From JAAYAY01 sp964429355 (GTDB lineage Bacteria; Planctomycetota; Planctomycetia; Pirellulales; Thermoguttaceae), in contig CAYSCH010000057.1 in assembly GCA_964429355.1 (NCBI GenBank), positions 1 to 34,200 on the forward strand: a stretch of 34,200 bases of DNA, written 5' to 3'. Of the stretch, positions 1-8,561 are shown in pieces. The stretch's first letter is position 1. Each line of letters begins with the position of its first letter. The translations under genes and the position numbers were made by a program. The notes beneath the pieces were generated by a model. The model saw only the letters and a program-made list of their open reading frames with translations, ran no database searches and was not told the origin of the DNA.

Positions 1-609
1 GCAACGGCTCATGATTTCCTCGGCTGGATCTTCGGGAGGAAGGCGCACGGCTTTCGATCCGACATTATTCTGGGGGGGCAGGCAGACCGTTTCAGGGGCG
101 GACTGACCAGCACAGCTGAAGACAGGCGGGAATTGAGAGATCTGTCTTCCTTCTATTCCCCCCGATCGGCAGTTCCGATAACCGACCTGCAAGTTAAACA
201 AGGGGTCGCGCGAAAAAATGGAGAATTCGTTCTGATTGTTCCGATCGTACTGGTTGCGATGTCGGGGCAACGAGGGTCCTTTTTTGGCGGGGGCACTTTG
301 CATGTGGCACCGGCCGCGTCGGGTAAGGCGCCTCTTGCATGTCGATATTGTGTTGGAACTGTAGATTTCGCGTCCGGTGAGATGCGATTGTACCAGTAGG
401 TTTGTGAGGTTACTTGGGCGATCGGGATTGTTGCTGTTTACGCCCGGCATTCTCGGGTAATCTCTGCAAGCATGGGTTTCGGCCGCGTCAGACGCCTGGT
501 ATGTGGGTGACGGATTGGGGGATTGGGGCTGCGACTTGACTTCGGCACCGCGCCGTCCCATCATACTTGCTTTCGCCACATCTACGGCCGCCAGGCGGAA
601 GCATGCTTC
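1..609. other. Left-edge region without a supportable gene
   Basis: I see no convincing coding region here. The longest plus-strand frame (133-399) has only a TTG start, no ribosome binding site and no recognisable domain. The frame open from 523 into the next gene lacks a signal peptide until the ATG at 610. No promoter close to the -35/-10 consensus was found in front of the transporter genes, so their promoter remains unplaced. The stretch may be a 3' remnant or regulatory DNA of whatever lies to the left. Confidence 0.5.
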
Positions 610-1944
610 ATGGAGTCGTTCACCAGGCAATTACTGCCCCTCTGCGCAATCATCCTTGGCTCAATTTCTTGCGGTTGCCGAGGGCGGGATGGGTATCCCT
701 GTGGTCCGATTGTGCTGGTCTGTCCGTGGTCGGCCGGTGGCGGGACCGACCAGACTTCGCGGCAGGCTGCGGCGCTACTGGAGCGGGATCTCGGCGTGCC
801 GGTCAACGTGGTGAATGCCACCGGAGGCGCGGGGGTGACTGGGCATACACGGGGGGCGTTGGCTCGGCCGGATGGGTACACAATCACCATGGTGACGGTG
901 GAGATCAACATGCTCCACTGGCGGGGGTTGACGAATATTTCCTACCGGGATTTCGAGCCCGTCGGAATGCTCAACAGGGACGCGACCGCGTTGTTCGTCC
1001 GGCAAGACGCTCCCTGGAGGAATCTCGATGAACTCGAGGCACGGATTCGCGAGCATCCTGGAGAAGTGAAGGCGTCGGGGACCGCCCAAGGTGGGAGCTG
1101 GCATCTTGGTTTTGCGGGATGGCTCGATCATGAAGGGATCGATCCGGGAGACGCGATCTGGGTGTCGATCAACGGCGCGGCACCGTCGCTTCAGGAACTG
1201 ATTGCCGGAGGTGTGGATGTTGTCTGCTGCAGCCTACCGGAGGCACAGGCCCTGCTCGACGCGGGCCGCGTCCGTTGCCTGGGTGTGATGGCGGACCAGC
1301 GCGTCGAGCAGTACCCGGACGTGCCGACGTTCAAGGAACAGGGTGTGGACTGGACGTTCAGCGCCTGGCGAGGCATCTGTCTTCCCAAAGGTTGCCCGGC
1401 GGAGGTCCGTACCCGGTTGACCGCCGCCCTGGAAAACGTGGCCCGGAGCGACGAGTTCCGCGAGTACATGGGAAGTTCCGGTTTTGACGTGACCTGGCAA
1501 GCGGCGGACCAGTTCGCCGAGACGATGGTGAGCGCCGACGAGCAACTCGGCAAGCTGCTTACGAGCAAGTCGATGCAATCGATGCAACGGGCGAGGTTCG
1601 GCCCGATGTTCTTTCCGGGTATGCTGGCCATGGTTGGAGGTGCGATTCTCCTGGGTTTGACAGCAACGGGACAAGTGAAACGGTCTGCGCAGACGGGGGC
1701 TCTTTCGGCTCGCGACATAGGCCGAATTGCCGAGATTGTGGTTTGCGTCGTGGCGTATGTGGTCCTGGCCGAGACGATGGGGTATCTGTTGACAGCCGGC
1801 CTGCTGCTTGTGTTTCTGCTGTTGCGGCTTGGCAGTCGCTGGTACGTCAGTGTGGCAGTGAGCGCGGTGGTCGTGGGCGCGACCTACCAGTTGTTTGCCG
1901 TATTTCTGCGGGTTCCTCTGCCCCGAGGTTGGCTGGGATGGTAA
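610..1944 (+). CDS. TctC-TctB fusion: tricarboxylate transporter binding protein joined to small membrane subunit
   Basis: Extracytoplasmic solute receptor of the tripartite tricarboxylate transporter (TTT) family, predicted to capture an organic anion and pass it to TctA. The ATG at 610 is chosen because a hydrophobic signal peptide begins there; upstream residues look non-coding. The signal ends at a Ser-Cys-Gly-Cys stretch that may be a weak lipobox. Residues about 30-320 are a Bug/TctC domain, with the family hallmarks PWSAGGGTDQ near the mature N-terminus and a late YPDVPTFKEQG segment. From about residue 330 the chain becomes TctB-like: a GPMFFP motif, a membrane helix, a basic loop, then further helices ending near residue 444. 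Normally TctC and TctB are separate proteins. The first TctB helix appears to be missing. The stop overlaps the tctA start by 7 bp. Substrate unknown. Confidence 0.88.
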   Translation: MESFTRQLLPLCAIILGSISCGCRGRDGYPCGPIVLVCPWSAGGGTDQTSRQAAALLERDLGVPVNVVNATGGAGVTGHTRGALARPDGYTITMVTVEINMLHWRGLTNISYRDFEPVGMLNRDATALFVRQDAPWRNLDELEARIREHPGEVKASGTAQGGSWHLGFAGWLDHEGIDPGDAIWVSINGAAPSLQELIAGGVDVVCCSLPEAQALLDAGRVRCLGVMADQRVEQYPDVPTFKEQGVDWTFSAWRGICLPKGCPAEVRTRLTAALENVARSDEFREYMGSSGFDVTWQAADQFAETMVSADEQLGKLLTSKSMQSMQRARFGPMFFPGMLAMVGGAILLGLTATGQVKRSAQTGALSARDIGRIAEIVVCVVAYVVLAETMGYLLTAGLLLVFLLLRLGSRWYVSVAVSAVVVGATYQLFAVFLRVPLPRGWLGW

Positions 1945-3497
1945 ACGAATCGATCCTACAGGCGTTTTGGGGAGTCTGTGGAGACCCGCATGTCTGGTTC
2001 ATTATCGTAATCGCCTCGGTCTATGGGATCTTCATGGGGGCGGTGCCGGGATTGACTGCCACGATGGCTGTGGCTCTCTTCGTGCCAGTGACTTTCTTTC
2101 TGGATCCGATTTCAGCGTTGGCGGCCGTGGTGACGCTCGAGGCCTGTGCGATTTTTGCCGGCGACATCCCGAATACGCTGCTGCGGATCCCCGGCACGCC
2201 GGCTTCGGCGGCCTATGCCGATGACGCCTACGCACTCACACGTGCGGGGCGCTCTGCGGAAGTTCTCGGAGTGTGCCTCACGTTCAGTGTGGCCGGGGGG
2301 CTGTTGGGAGCGGCGATCCTTACGCTGTTTGCCCCGCAGTTGGCCACCATTGCCACCTGGTTCACGGTAGCCGAGTATTTCTGGCTCTACCTGCTGGGGC
2401 TGAGTTGTGCAGTGATCGTTTCTCGCGGCTCCACGATGAAGGCGGCATTCGCGCTAATCGTTGGTCTGCTGTTATCGACCGTCGGTCTGAGCGCGGTCCA
2501 CACGCAGGCCCGATTCACTTTCGGCCAGGCCGAGTTGTTTCAGGGAATCAATTTTATTCCCGCCATGATTGGCCTGTTCGGCATCTCGGAAGTCTTTCGC
2601 AATATTTTGAACTACGATTCGGCTGCCGGGACGCCGGAGACTCGAACAGCGGCGGGGGGAACCCTGCCTCGCTCCTGGGGCCAGTGGCTGGTTGAGTCGG
2701 TGCGTTCGGTTTTCGGCTTCAGTCTGCCTTTCTTGTGGATTCGTAAATGGCACGCGATCCGCTCGGGGATGATAGGGTCGCTGATAGGAATGTTGCCCGG
2801 CGCTGGGGCGGACATTGCTGCCTGGGTGTCGCTGGCAGTGTCGAAGCGGTTTTCGAAAAAGCCCGAGGAGTATGGCACGGGTTCGATGGAAGGAATCTCG
2901 GATGCGAGCTGTGCGAACAACTCGGCACTGGCGGGAGCGTGGGTTCCGGCCCTGGTCTTCGGGATTCCAGGCGACTCCGTGACGGCGATTGTGATCGGCG
3001 TGCTGTTGATGAAGAACATCAAGCCCGGCCCCGAGGTCTTCGAAAAGCAGGCGGTTCTTGTCTACAGTATCTTCCTGATCTTCTTTCTGGCGAATTTCGT
3101 CCTGGTCGCTGTGGGATTCCTGGCGGTTAAGGCGGGGGGATATGTCGTCAAGATTCCCCGGAAGGTTCTCCTGCCCGTGATCCTGCTTTTCTGCGTGATC
3201 GGGTCTTACGCAATCAACGCCAGCTATTTCGACATCGGCGTGATGCTGGCGATGGGGATCCTCGGGTTTCTGCTTGAACGCCGGCAGATTCCGCTGGGGC
3301 CGGTTGTGCTGGGTATCATTCTGGGGGGATCGCTGGAAGAACGGTTCATCCAGACGCTGTCGAGTTCGGCCAGTACGTGGGAGGCGTTTTTTTCCCGTCC
3401 GATGGCTGCCGCTCTCGGCATCGCCGCGATTCTCGTGTGGCTTGCTCCAGTCGTGATGTGGCTGTTGCGTGTTCGCCGACCGGTTCAAGAGGAGTAG
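1938..3497 (+). CDS. tctA: Tripartite tricarboxylate transporter large permease TctA
   Basis: Large membrane subunit that moves the organic anion across the inner membrane, driven by an ion gradient. The 519-residue length and the run of about 11-12 hydrophobic helices match TctA (usually about 500 residues). Family signatures are visible: the N-terminal GAVPGLTATMAVALFVP segment, IPGTPASAAYADDAYAL, and a second-half repeat with GMLPGAGADIAAWVS and FGIPGDSVTAIVIG, reflecting the known internal duplication. The ATG at 1938 overlaps the end of the fused TctC-TctB gene and has GAGG 9 bases upstream within that gene, so translation is probably coupled. An earlier in-frame extension from 1743 is rejected because it only reads the upstream gene in another frame. 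Confidence 0.93.
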   Translation: MVNESILQAFWGVCGDPHVWFIIVIASVYGIFMGAVPGLTATMAVALFVPVTFFLDPISALAAVVTLEACAIFAGDIPNTLLRIPGTPASAAYADDAYALTRAGRSAEVLGVCLTFSVAGGLLGAAILTLFAPQLATIATWFTVAEYFWLYLLGLSCAVIVSRGSTMKAAFALIVGLLLSTVGLSAVHTQARFTFGQAELFQGINFIPAMIGLFGISEVFRNILNYDSAAGTPETRTAAGGTLPRSWGQWLVESVRSVFGFSLPFLWIRKWHAIRSGMIGSLIGMLPGAGADIAAWVSLAVSKRFSKKPEEYGTGSMEGISDASCANNSALAGAWVPALVFGIPGDSVTAIVIGVLLMKNIKPGPEVFEKQAVLVYSIFLIFFLANFVLVAVGFLAVKAGGYVVKIPRKVLLPVILLFCVIGSYAINASYFDIGVMLAMGILGFLLERRQIPLGPVVLGIILGGSLEERFIQTLSSSASTWEAFFSRPMAAALGIAAILVWLAPVVMWLLRVRRPVQEE

Positions 3498-3660
3498 ACG
3501 CGGTGCGCTTGGGCTTGTGACGAGCGGGGGAATTGGCGGTGGTGCGAGTCGCGGCTCGGCGACGCCAGTTGGCCCATGGGGTGGCGATGCTGCGAGTCTC
3601 CGGGGGGCGTACCCGCCAAGCTGAAGCCGATTTTCGGACAACATGTTGAGTGTTGTTTGT

Positions 3661-3673
3661 GGATACAGTATCC
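3661..3673. repeat. 13-bp perfect palindrome upstream of the M55 gene
   Basis: GGATAC-A-GTATCC is a perfect inverted repeat with 6-bp arms and a one-base centre, 66 bases before the ATG at 3740, in the otherwise empty 242-bp gap after tctA. It could be an operator or part of a promoter, but no matching -35 box at normal spacing is seen. Confidence 0.3.
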
Positions 3674-3739
3674 TCCAGCAGCGTGTGTCTTTCTTAGCGT
3701 TGCGTCAAGGACAAGAGATTCTCCCAGGAGTCCACCCGC

Positions 3740-4582
3740 ATGTCTCTCAACCGACTCATCCAATCGTGCGGCGCGGCGTTGTTGCTGGCCGCGACCGCCC
3801 ACGCCCAGACGCCCGTCAAGTTGAAGATCTACATCAACACCGATCTGGAGGGGGCCAGTGGGGTCTACCAGTTCGCCCAGAGCCGAGAGCAGGGCACGCC
3901 GTTGAACCGTGAGGCATGCGGGTATCTCATGGACGACATCGCGGCGGTGGTCCGGGGGCTGCGTGAGGCGGGAGTTACGGAGATTGTGGTACTCGACGGG
4001 CACGGCTCGGGGGCCGTGATTCCGGACCGCCTGGCAGCGGGGGCGAAATACATAACGGGCAAGCCCCGCTCCGGCCCGCTCACCGGTTTGGACGAGACCT
4101 TCGACGGCATGATCATGCTGGGTTTCCACGCGATGATGGGCACGCCCGACGGAGTGCTCAACCACACCCAGTCGTCGAAGACTGAGAACCGCTACTGGTA
4201 CAACGGAGTCGAATCGGGGGAGCTGGCGCAGAGTGCGGCGATTGCCGGCCATTATGGCGTGCCGACGATCATGGTTACGGGCGACGTTGCGACTTGCCGC
4301 GAAGCCCGGAAGTTTCTCGGCGAGGGCTGCGTGACGGTGGCGGTCAAGGAGGGACTCTCTCGTGAGGCGGCCATACTCTATCCGATGGACGAGACGCGGC
4401 AGGCGCTCTATGAGGGCGCGAAGCAGGCCGTGGCAGCGATCGCCAAGTGCCAGCCCTACAAGGTTGAACTGCCGATCCAGGCGAGAAAGGAGTACCTGCA
4501 GTTCGACTCGGACACCGGCCCGGGCAAGCTTATCACCAAGGAAGCGGAGATCCCAGACGCATTGCGCATCCTGGACCTGTAG
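3740..4582 (+). CDS. Exported M55-family D-aminopeptidase-like protein
   Basis: Zinc peptidase of MEROPS family M55, the DppA group, which hydrolyses D-amino-acid dipeptides. The 280-residue protein begins with a signal peptide (hydrophobic core followed by AHAQ near residue 23), so it should act outside the cytoplasm. The DppA metal and active-site signatures appear in order: NTDLEGASG near residue 32, LDGHGSG near 90, GFHAMMG near 130 and LNHTQSS near 142. An AGGAG ribosome binding site lies 9 bases before the ATG. Classical DppA is cytoplasmic, so the signal peptide suggests use on external peptides or cell-wall fragments (inference). It follows the Tct transporter but has a 242-bp gap with a palindrome, so it is probably transcribed on its own. 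Confidence 0.88.
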   Translation: MSLNRLIQSCGAALLLAATAHAQTPVKLKIYINTDLEGASGVYQFAQSREQGTPLNREACGYLMDDIAAVVRGLREAGVTEIVVLDGHGSGAVIPDRLAAGAKYITGKPRSGPLTGLDETFDGMIMLGFHAMMGTPDGVLNHTQSSKTENRYWYNGVESGELAQSAAIAGHYGVPTIMVTGDVATCREARKFLGEGCVTVAVKEGLSREAAILYPMDETRQALYEGAKQAVAAIAKCQPYKVELPIQARKEYLQFDSDTGPGKLITKEAEIPDALRILDL

Positions 4583-4637
4583 GACGCGACTAAGAACAGC
4601 ACCGCGAAATGGGCCTGTTCGGCGGGTTACGGTGGGG

Positions 4638-7220
4638 CTAATTTTTCAGCCGGATGCGCAGGTTGGCGATCTTCCACGGCGGGAGTGTGAGCCCGATGAC
4701 GCCGTCGCGCAGTTCGATCTTGCCGAGTTCGTGCGTCGGCTCGCCGAGGAAATTGGTTTCCCAAACGGAATCCACGGACTGGTTCAAGCGAATCAGGGTA
4801 TCTGCCTGTTGCCCGGTTGCCTCGTAGAGACGAATCTCCAATTCTGCCGGTGTATTGTCTTGGGGCACGTCGATGATGCGAAGTGCCGACAGGACAACGT
4901 TTGCGGGTTCCACCTCGGCGAAGGAAATCTCGTCGTTCAAAGTTCGCTCGCCGTCTGGAGGGCCATTGCCAGGTCGTGCCCGGCGCAGTCCGAGGTCGGG
5001 GGAGAAGACCATCAGCGGGAGATGCGACTGGAACGCATCGCGGTGAGAGGCCGCCTCGCGCCAAGTGGCCTCGTGGGGCACGAGCGCGCAATCGAAGACG
5101 TGATGGCCAGTGCCCTTGACGGAAGGATGCATCTGTCCCCACTCGCCGGATGGGAGCGGCCGCACGCGAAGCAAAAGGAATTCGAGGTTCTGTGTGTTGG
5201 GGTCGAAGGCATAGCCGGAGTGTGCCCCCGGGGGACATATGAACGTGTACCCGAACTGGCTCGAAGACACATCCGTCCAGCGGGTTGCATAGTAGCCGGT
5301 CGGATAGCCTTGGACGAAATACTCCCCGCGAAAGGGCTCCTTATCGAAGTTCTCGCGAGGCTCGGCTCCGAAGGGAATTCCGGCGAAAACACGGTCAGCC
5401 AAGCCCAGGGGGAAGCGGATGGCGAAGACGCCGTTACCGTCGTCGGCGTCCAGTTCCACATGATAGTCAAGGCACCGACCGTCGCGCCACAGGCGAAGCT
5501 GGCGGGTCGCCGAGTGCGAGCCAAAGGTACCCTTTGCACGGAGGGCCGCGAAGACAGGCCCCCGAACGTGCTGTAAGCTGTTTGCATTGGTCGTCCAGGT
5601 GTGCTGGGGGCCCAGGGGGCCGTTCATACCCCAATCTGTCGGCTGCGGAGCATCGTAGTAGACAATGTCACCAAGACCGTCGAGTTCCGTCGAACCGAGA
5701 GAGACCTGGCGAATCTTGTCAAACACCTCCAGAGTGCCGTCGGTTCGCATCTGTGCCCGATAGCGGTCATTCTCAATAGGGCCGCTCCCGGGACTGAGAC
5801 AGGCTGGGGGAACGGACGGACTGGCGGCACGGCTGAGGTAGAACGTCTTGTATCCGCATGCGGGGACCGTCTCGGCGATGAAGGCTACCCGCTGCTGGCC
5901 GGCATTGGCTGGCGAGGTGAACTGGAGGGGGACGTCCTTGCCTGAAGCATCACGGAGGGACAAGCCGACCGAGTCTCCCTCCACGGCGAATTCCGCCGGT
6001 CCGCTGACGGGCCAAGCGTGAAAATTGAAGACCACCAGCGGCGAACCCAAATCGGGGTGGAAACGGATCCTTGTGGTGACTGCCGAGAGGGTTTCGTGGA
6101 GAGCCTGCTCGATTCGAACACGGCGATGGCGGGCCAAGGCCAGGCGTTCCTCGTAGTCCACCGTCCATGACCACTGGATTGCGTGGCCGGTGCAAGAGAG
6201 GACGTCGCGCCAGAGCCGATCCACCGCCCCTCGCTCAACCGATTCGCCGGTCGGCAGCGTCATGACCTGGGCCTTTTCCAGGGCCAGGAGCAGGTCCTCA
6301 TCCTGGTTGTTCTGCATGTAGAGGCTGCGATCTCCGTGGAGACCTGCCTCAACGTAGCACTCGAGCGAGTCGAGGGGCCCCTCGAGCTCCGTGATGGGCT
6401 CGCCGCATTTTTCGACCTCCTCGAAGTATCGGCGGTTGGTGGCGAGGATCTTCTTCTGCGGATCCCAGCCGACTGTTTCCCGGGGCAACTTCGGATCGGG
6501 CAGGACATCGTCGGCCCCGATTGCTTCCCGCCAGATCGACACCGGGAGGAAACCTGCGAGCGGCTGGCCGTAGGTGCCCATCATGTCGTAGCCGTAGAAG
6601 CACTTGGCTGAGAGCATTCGTGTTCCGTCGAGGCCTTTGCGCCAGAAGACCGCCTGCGGCCCGACCGGACGGGAGAACATGAAGTAACGGTAGCCGGCTT
6701 TGGCGAAGACTTGCGGCATCTGCGAGGGGCCGCACATCAGATCGATCGAGTTGTAGACCTCGAGCGGAATACCCGGGGCCTGGTGCTGGAAATACTGCTT
6801 GCCAAGCACCAGGTTGCGAATGATTGTTTCCGGATAGACCTCGGTCAGCCGGGGGTTGCTCACAGCTCCGACGATCTCAATCCGGCCTTCGCGCACCCGT
6901 TGCCAGAATTCCGGAATCAAATCCGGCCATTGGCGTGCGGTTTTGTCGAGGAAAGGGGCCAACTCCTCGTTTTCGTTCTCCAGCAGCCATATGTACTGTG
7001 GATGCTCTCGCATGAGAAGGAGCACCTGGCGGATGATCTCCGCATAGCGCTGCTCGTGCCAGAGGCGAGTATGCCCCCAGCACCAGTCGCAGTGGGAGGA
7101 AACATTGACCACCGTCAGCTTGGGCTCCGGGCCGGGTTTGGGAGCCGGCTCGGCGGAAGGCGAACGCTGGCTGAGAATTGCCAGTGCGGCGATCAGGCAG
7201 AACAGGGTGCGGAGGTTCAT
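4638..7220 (-). CDS. Exported glycoside hydrolase family 38 alpha-mannosidase
   Basis: Retaining, zinc-dependent alpha-mannosidase of family GH38, 860 residues. It starts with a signal peptide (residues 1 to about 22) and a Pro-rich linker, so it should be exported. The catalytic domain opens with HCDWCW (His43 and Asp45 fit the zinc ligands of the family HxD motif). The segment NSIDLMCGPSQMPQ places the nucleophile at about Asp160, matching the family pattern around the catalytic Asp. The C-terminal half is beta-rich, as in other GH38 enzymes. It lies 7 bp downstream of the PHP gene on the same strand, so the two form an operon. It converges on the M55 gene with a gap of only 55 bp. The exact glycosidic linkage cannot be read from the sequence. 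Confidence 0.87.
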   Translation of the reverse strand: MNLRTLFCLIAALAILSQRSPSAEPAPKPGPEPKLTVVNVSSHCDWCWGHTRLWHEQRYAEIIRQVLLLMREHPQYIWLLENENEELAPFLDKTARQWPDLIPEFWQRVREGRIEIVGAVSNPRLTEVYPETIIRNLVLGKQYFQHQAPGIPLEVYNSIDLMCGPSQMPQVFAKAGYRYFMFSRPVGPQAVFWRKGLDGTRMLSAKCFYGYDMMGTYGQPLAGFLPVSIWREAIGADDVLPDPKLPRETVGWDPQKKILATNRRYFEEVEKCGEPITELEGPLDSLECYVEAGLHGDRSLYMQNNQDEDLLLALEKAQVMTLPTGESVERGAVDRLWRDVLSCTGHAIQWSWTVDYEERLALARHRRVRIEQALHETLSAVTTRIRFHPDLGSPLVVFNFHAWPVSGPAEFAVEGDSVGLSLRDASGKDVPLQFTSPANAGQQRVAFIAETVPACGYKTFYLSRAASPSVPPACLSPGSGPIENDRYRAQMRTDGTLEVFDKIRQVSLGSTELDGLGDIVYYDAPQPTDWGMNGPLGPQHTWTTNANSLQHVRGPVFAALRAKGTFGSHSATRQLRLWRDGRCLDYHVELDADDGNGVFAIRFPLGLADRVFAGIPFGAEPRENFDKEPFRGEYFVQGYPTGYYATRWTDVSSSQFGYTFICPPGAHSGYAFDPNTQNLEFLLLRVRPLPSGEWGQMHPSVKGTGHHVFDCALVPHEATWREAASHRDAFQSHLPLMVFSPDLGLRRARPGNGPPDGERTLNDEISFAEVEPANVVLSALRIIDVPQDNTPAELEIRLYEATGQQADTLIRLNQSVDSVWETNFLGEPTHELGKIELRDGVIGLTLPPWKIANLRIRLKN

Positions 7221-7227
7221 GGTGGGC

Positions 7228-8235
7228 TCAGGCGATTGGGGCGATTACGAAGGGATTGGTCCAGGCGTGGTTGCCTACCTCGTCGACGACCTCGACCCGG
7301 ATCCACTGGTACTTGCGATTCTCGGTGCCGAAAGACCACTCGGCCCTGGTGAGGGTCTTGCCGGCTTCTGCCTGGACGACGTGTCCGCCGCCCGAGCCGT
7401 TGTAGAAGAAGCTGACCTGCTTGACAGGGCTGGTTGCGATGCGGATCACACCCGTTTCGATACGGCAGTCCTCGATCACCGGACCGGTCGAGGCGTAATA
7501 GGAGCCGCCAGCGATGGCACTGATGATCGAGGCGGTGTCGAGCGACGGGGCCTTGACCATGGTCCAACCCCGGTTGATCTCGGTCGTCTTGTGGACATCG
7601 TCGGTGGCGACGGCCGGCAACAGTTTGCCCTTATTGAGCAGTTGGTCCCAATGCACCGAGCTATAGCCCTTGTTGCAGTGCAAATGGCAGACCGCATTGA
7701 AGACCTCCATGGCGACATAGCCGGTTACCTCGCACATCTCTTCCATGGAGTGGGCGGTCCAATAGGGGTGGGCATAGATCACCTTGCCGCCGGTCTCGAT
7801 CACCTTTTCGATCACGGCCTGGGCGGGCAGATCCCGAGCCAACTCGAACGGATGGGGGACATTCAGGCAGACGAAATGGTGCGTGGGCGCTCCGGTGCCG
7901 GTCTTGGGATGGGCTTCCATGCCGCTGATGGCGAGGAAGCTCTCGTCGGAACAACCGCTGAGGTCGTTGGTTTTCCAGTGGTCGGTTACGGCGACAACCT
8001 GGTAGCCGGCCTGGCGATACTGCGCCAGCCGCGTCTTCAGATCGACATCGCCGTCCGAAAGAGTCGTGTGGACGTGGAGGGCGGTCTTGTACCACTGCCC
8101 TTCCTGCTGGAACGGATTGGGCAGGGCCGCCGCTGCGGGGGCCGCTGGTGTTTGGGCGGAGGCCACCCCAGCCGATAGAACGGCGGCCTGTGCTGCGACT
8201 GCACCGGAGATTTTGATGAACGTTCTTCTATCCAT
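7228..8235 (-). CDS. Exported PHP-domain metal-dependent hydrolase
   Basis: Member of the PHP (polymerase and histidinol phosphatase) superfamily, which uses a cluster of metal ions to hydrolyse phosphoesters. The start at 8235 is preferred over an in-frame ATG at 8316 because it gives a Tat-like signal (MDRRTFIKISG, then an Ala-rich hydrophobic stretch) and has AAGGG upstream; the longer start has no ribosome binding site. The protein is 335 residues. PHP motifs in order: HVHTTLSDGD (His54, His56, Asp61), VTDH near 79, GMEAH near 98, YAHPYW near 145 and ATDDVH near 201. A beta-rich C-terminal part follows. It is first in an operon with a GH38 mannosidase, suggesting a role in phosphorylated-glycan turnover (inference). 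Substrate unknown. Confidence 0.85.
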   Translation of the reverse strand: MDRRTFIKISGAVAAQAAVLSAGVASAQTPAAPAAAALPNPFQQEGQWYKTALHVHTTLSDGDVDLKTRLAQYRQAGYQVVAVTDHWKTNDLSGCSDESFLAISGMEAHPKTGTGAPTHHFVCLNVPHPFELARDLPAQAVIEKVIETGGKVIYAHPYWTAHSMEEMCEVTGYVAMEVFNAVCHLHCNKGYSSVHWDQLLNKGKLLPAVATDDVHKTTEINRGWTMVKAPSLDTASIISAIAGGSYYASTGPVIEDCRIETGVIRIATSPVKQVSFFYNGSGGGHVVQAEAGKTLTRAEWSFGTENRKYQWIRVEVVDEVGNHAWTNPFVIAPIA

Positions 8236-8561
8236 GTTTTCAGGCCCTTTAGCAGAATGATTGATCGTGTCCATAAATGACCGCAGGAAGTTCGTCAGTT
8301 TGTGAGAATCTTCCATGACCTTTCAGGAGGGATAGTTTTTGTTCGGAGACCAAGCGGCCGTCGACCGGCACGGGGTCGTTTGGACAACCGCCAGACCGTG
8401 ACTGTCCCCGATCGTAACCGCGCGGCTGGCACATTTCAACTTACTGGAACTGTCTTGACAAAGCGTGGGACGCCTGATGTACTTGGCTTTGCCGGTGCGG
8501 TCTGCCCCCACGGCTGACCACCCTGACGCTGCGGGCTCTTCGGTGAAGCACGAGGCGATTC
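8236..8561. other. Divergent intergenic region between the PHP and DUF1573 genes
   Basis: This 326-bp gap separates two divergent operons. It contains one good plus-strand promoter candidate (annotated separately). No clear minus-strand promoter for the PHP-GH38 operon, hairpin or small gene was seen. Confidence 0.5.
8455..8483 (+). promoter_or_regulatory. Candidate sigma-70-type promoter for the DUF1573-cytochrome operon
   Basis: A perfect TTGACA (-35) is followed after 17 bases by TGTACT (4 of 6 matches to the -10 consensus), about 75 bases before the ATG at 8562. Position, spacing and direction fit. Whether the host uses this consensus is assumed. Confidence 0.45.

Noticed and set aside
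1..12. Possible start codon of a leftward gene (minus-strand ATG with GAGG upstream)
   Set aside because: Only four codons lie inside the window, so coding cannot be judged.
133..399. 88-residue plus-strand frame
   Set aside because: TTG start, no ribosome binding site, no domain, and composition unlike the neighbouring genes.
2472..3644. Long minus-strand frame opposite tctA
   Set aside because: Low-complexity, Arg/Pro/His-rich shadow of the well-supported TctA gene.
7105..8178. Long plus-strand frame opposite the PHP gene
   Set aside because: Antisense shadow; the minus strand carries a complete PHP motif set.
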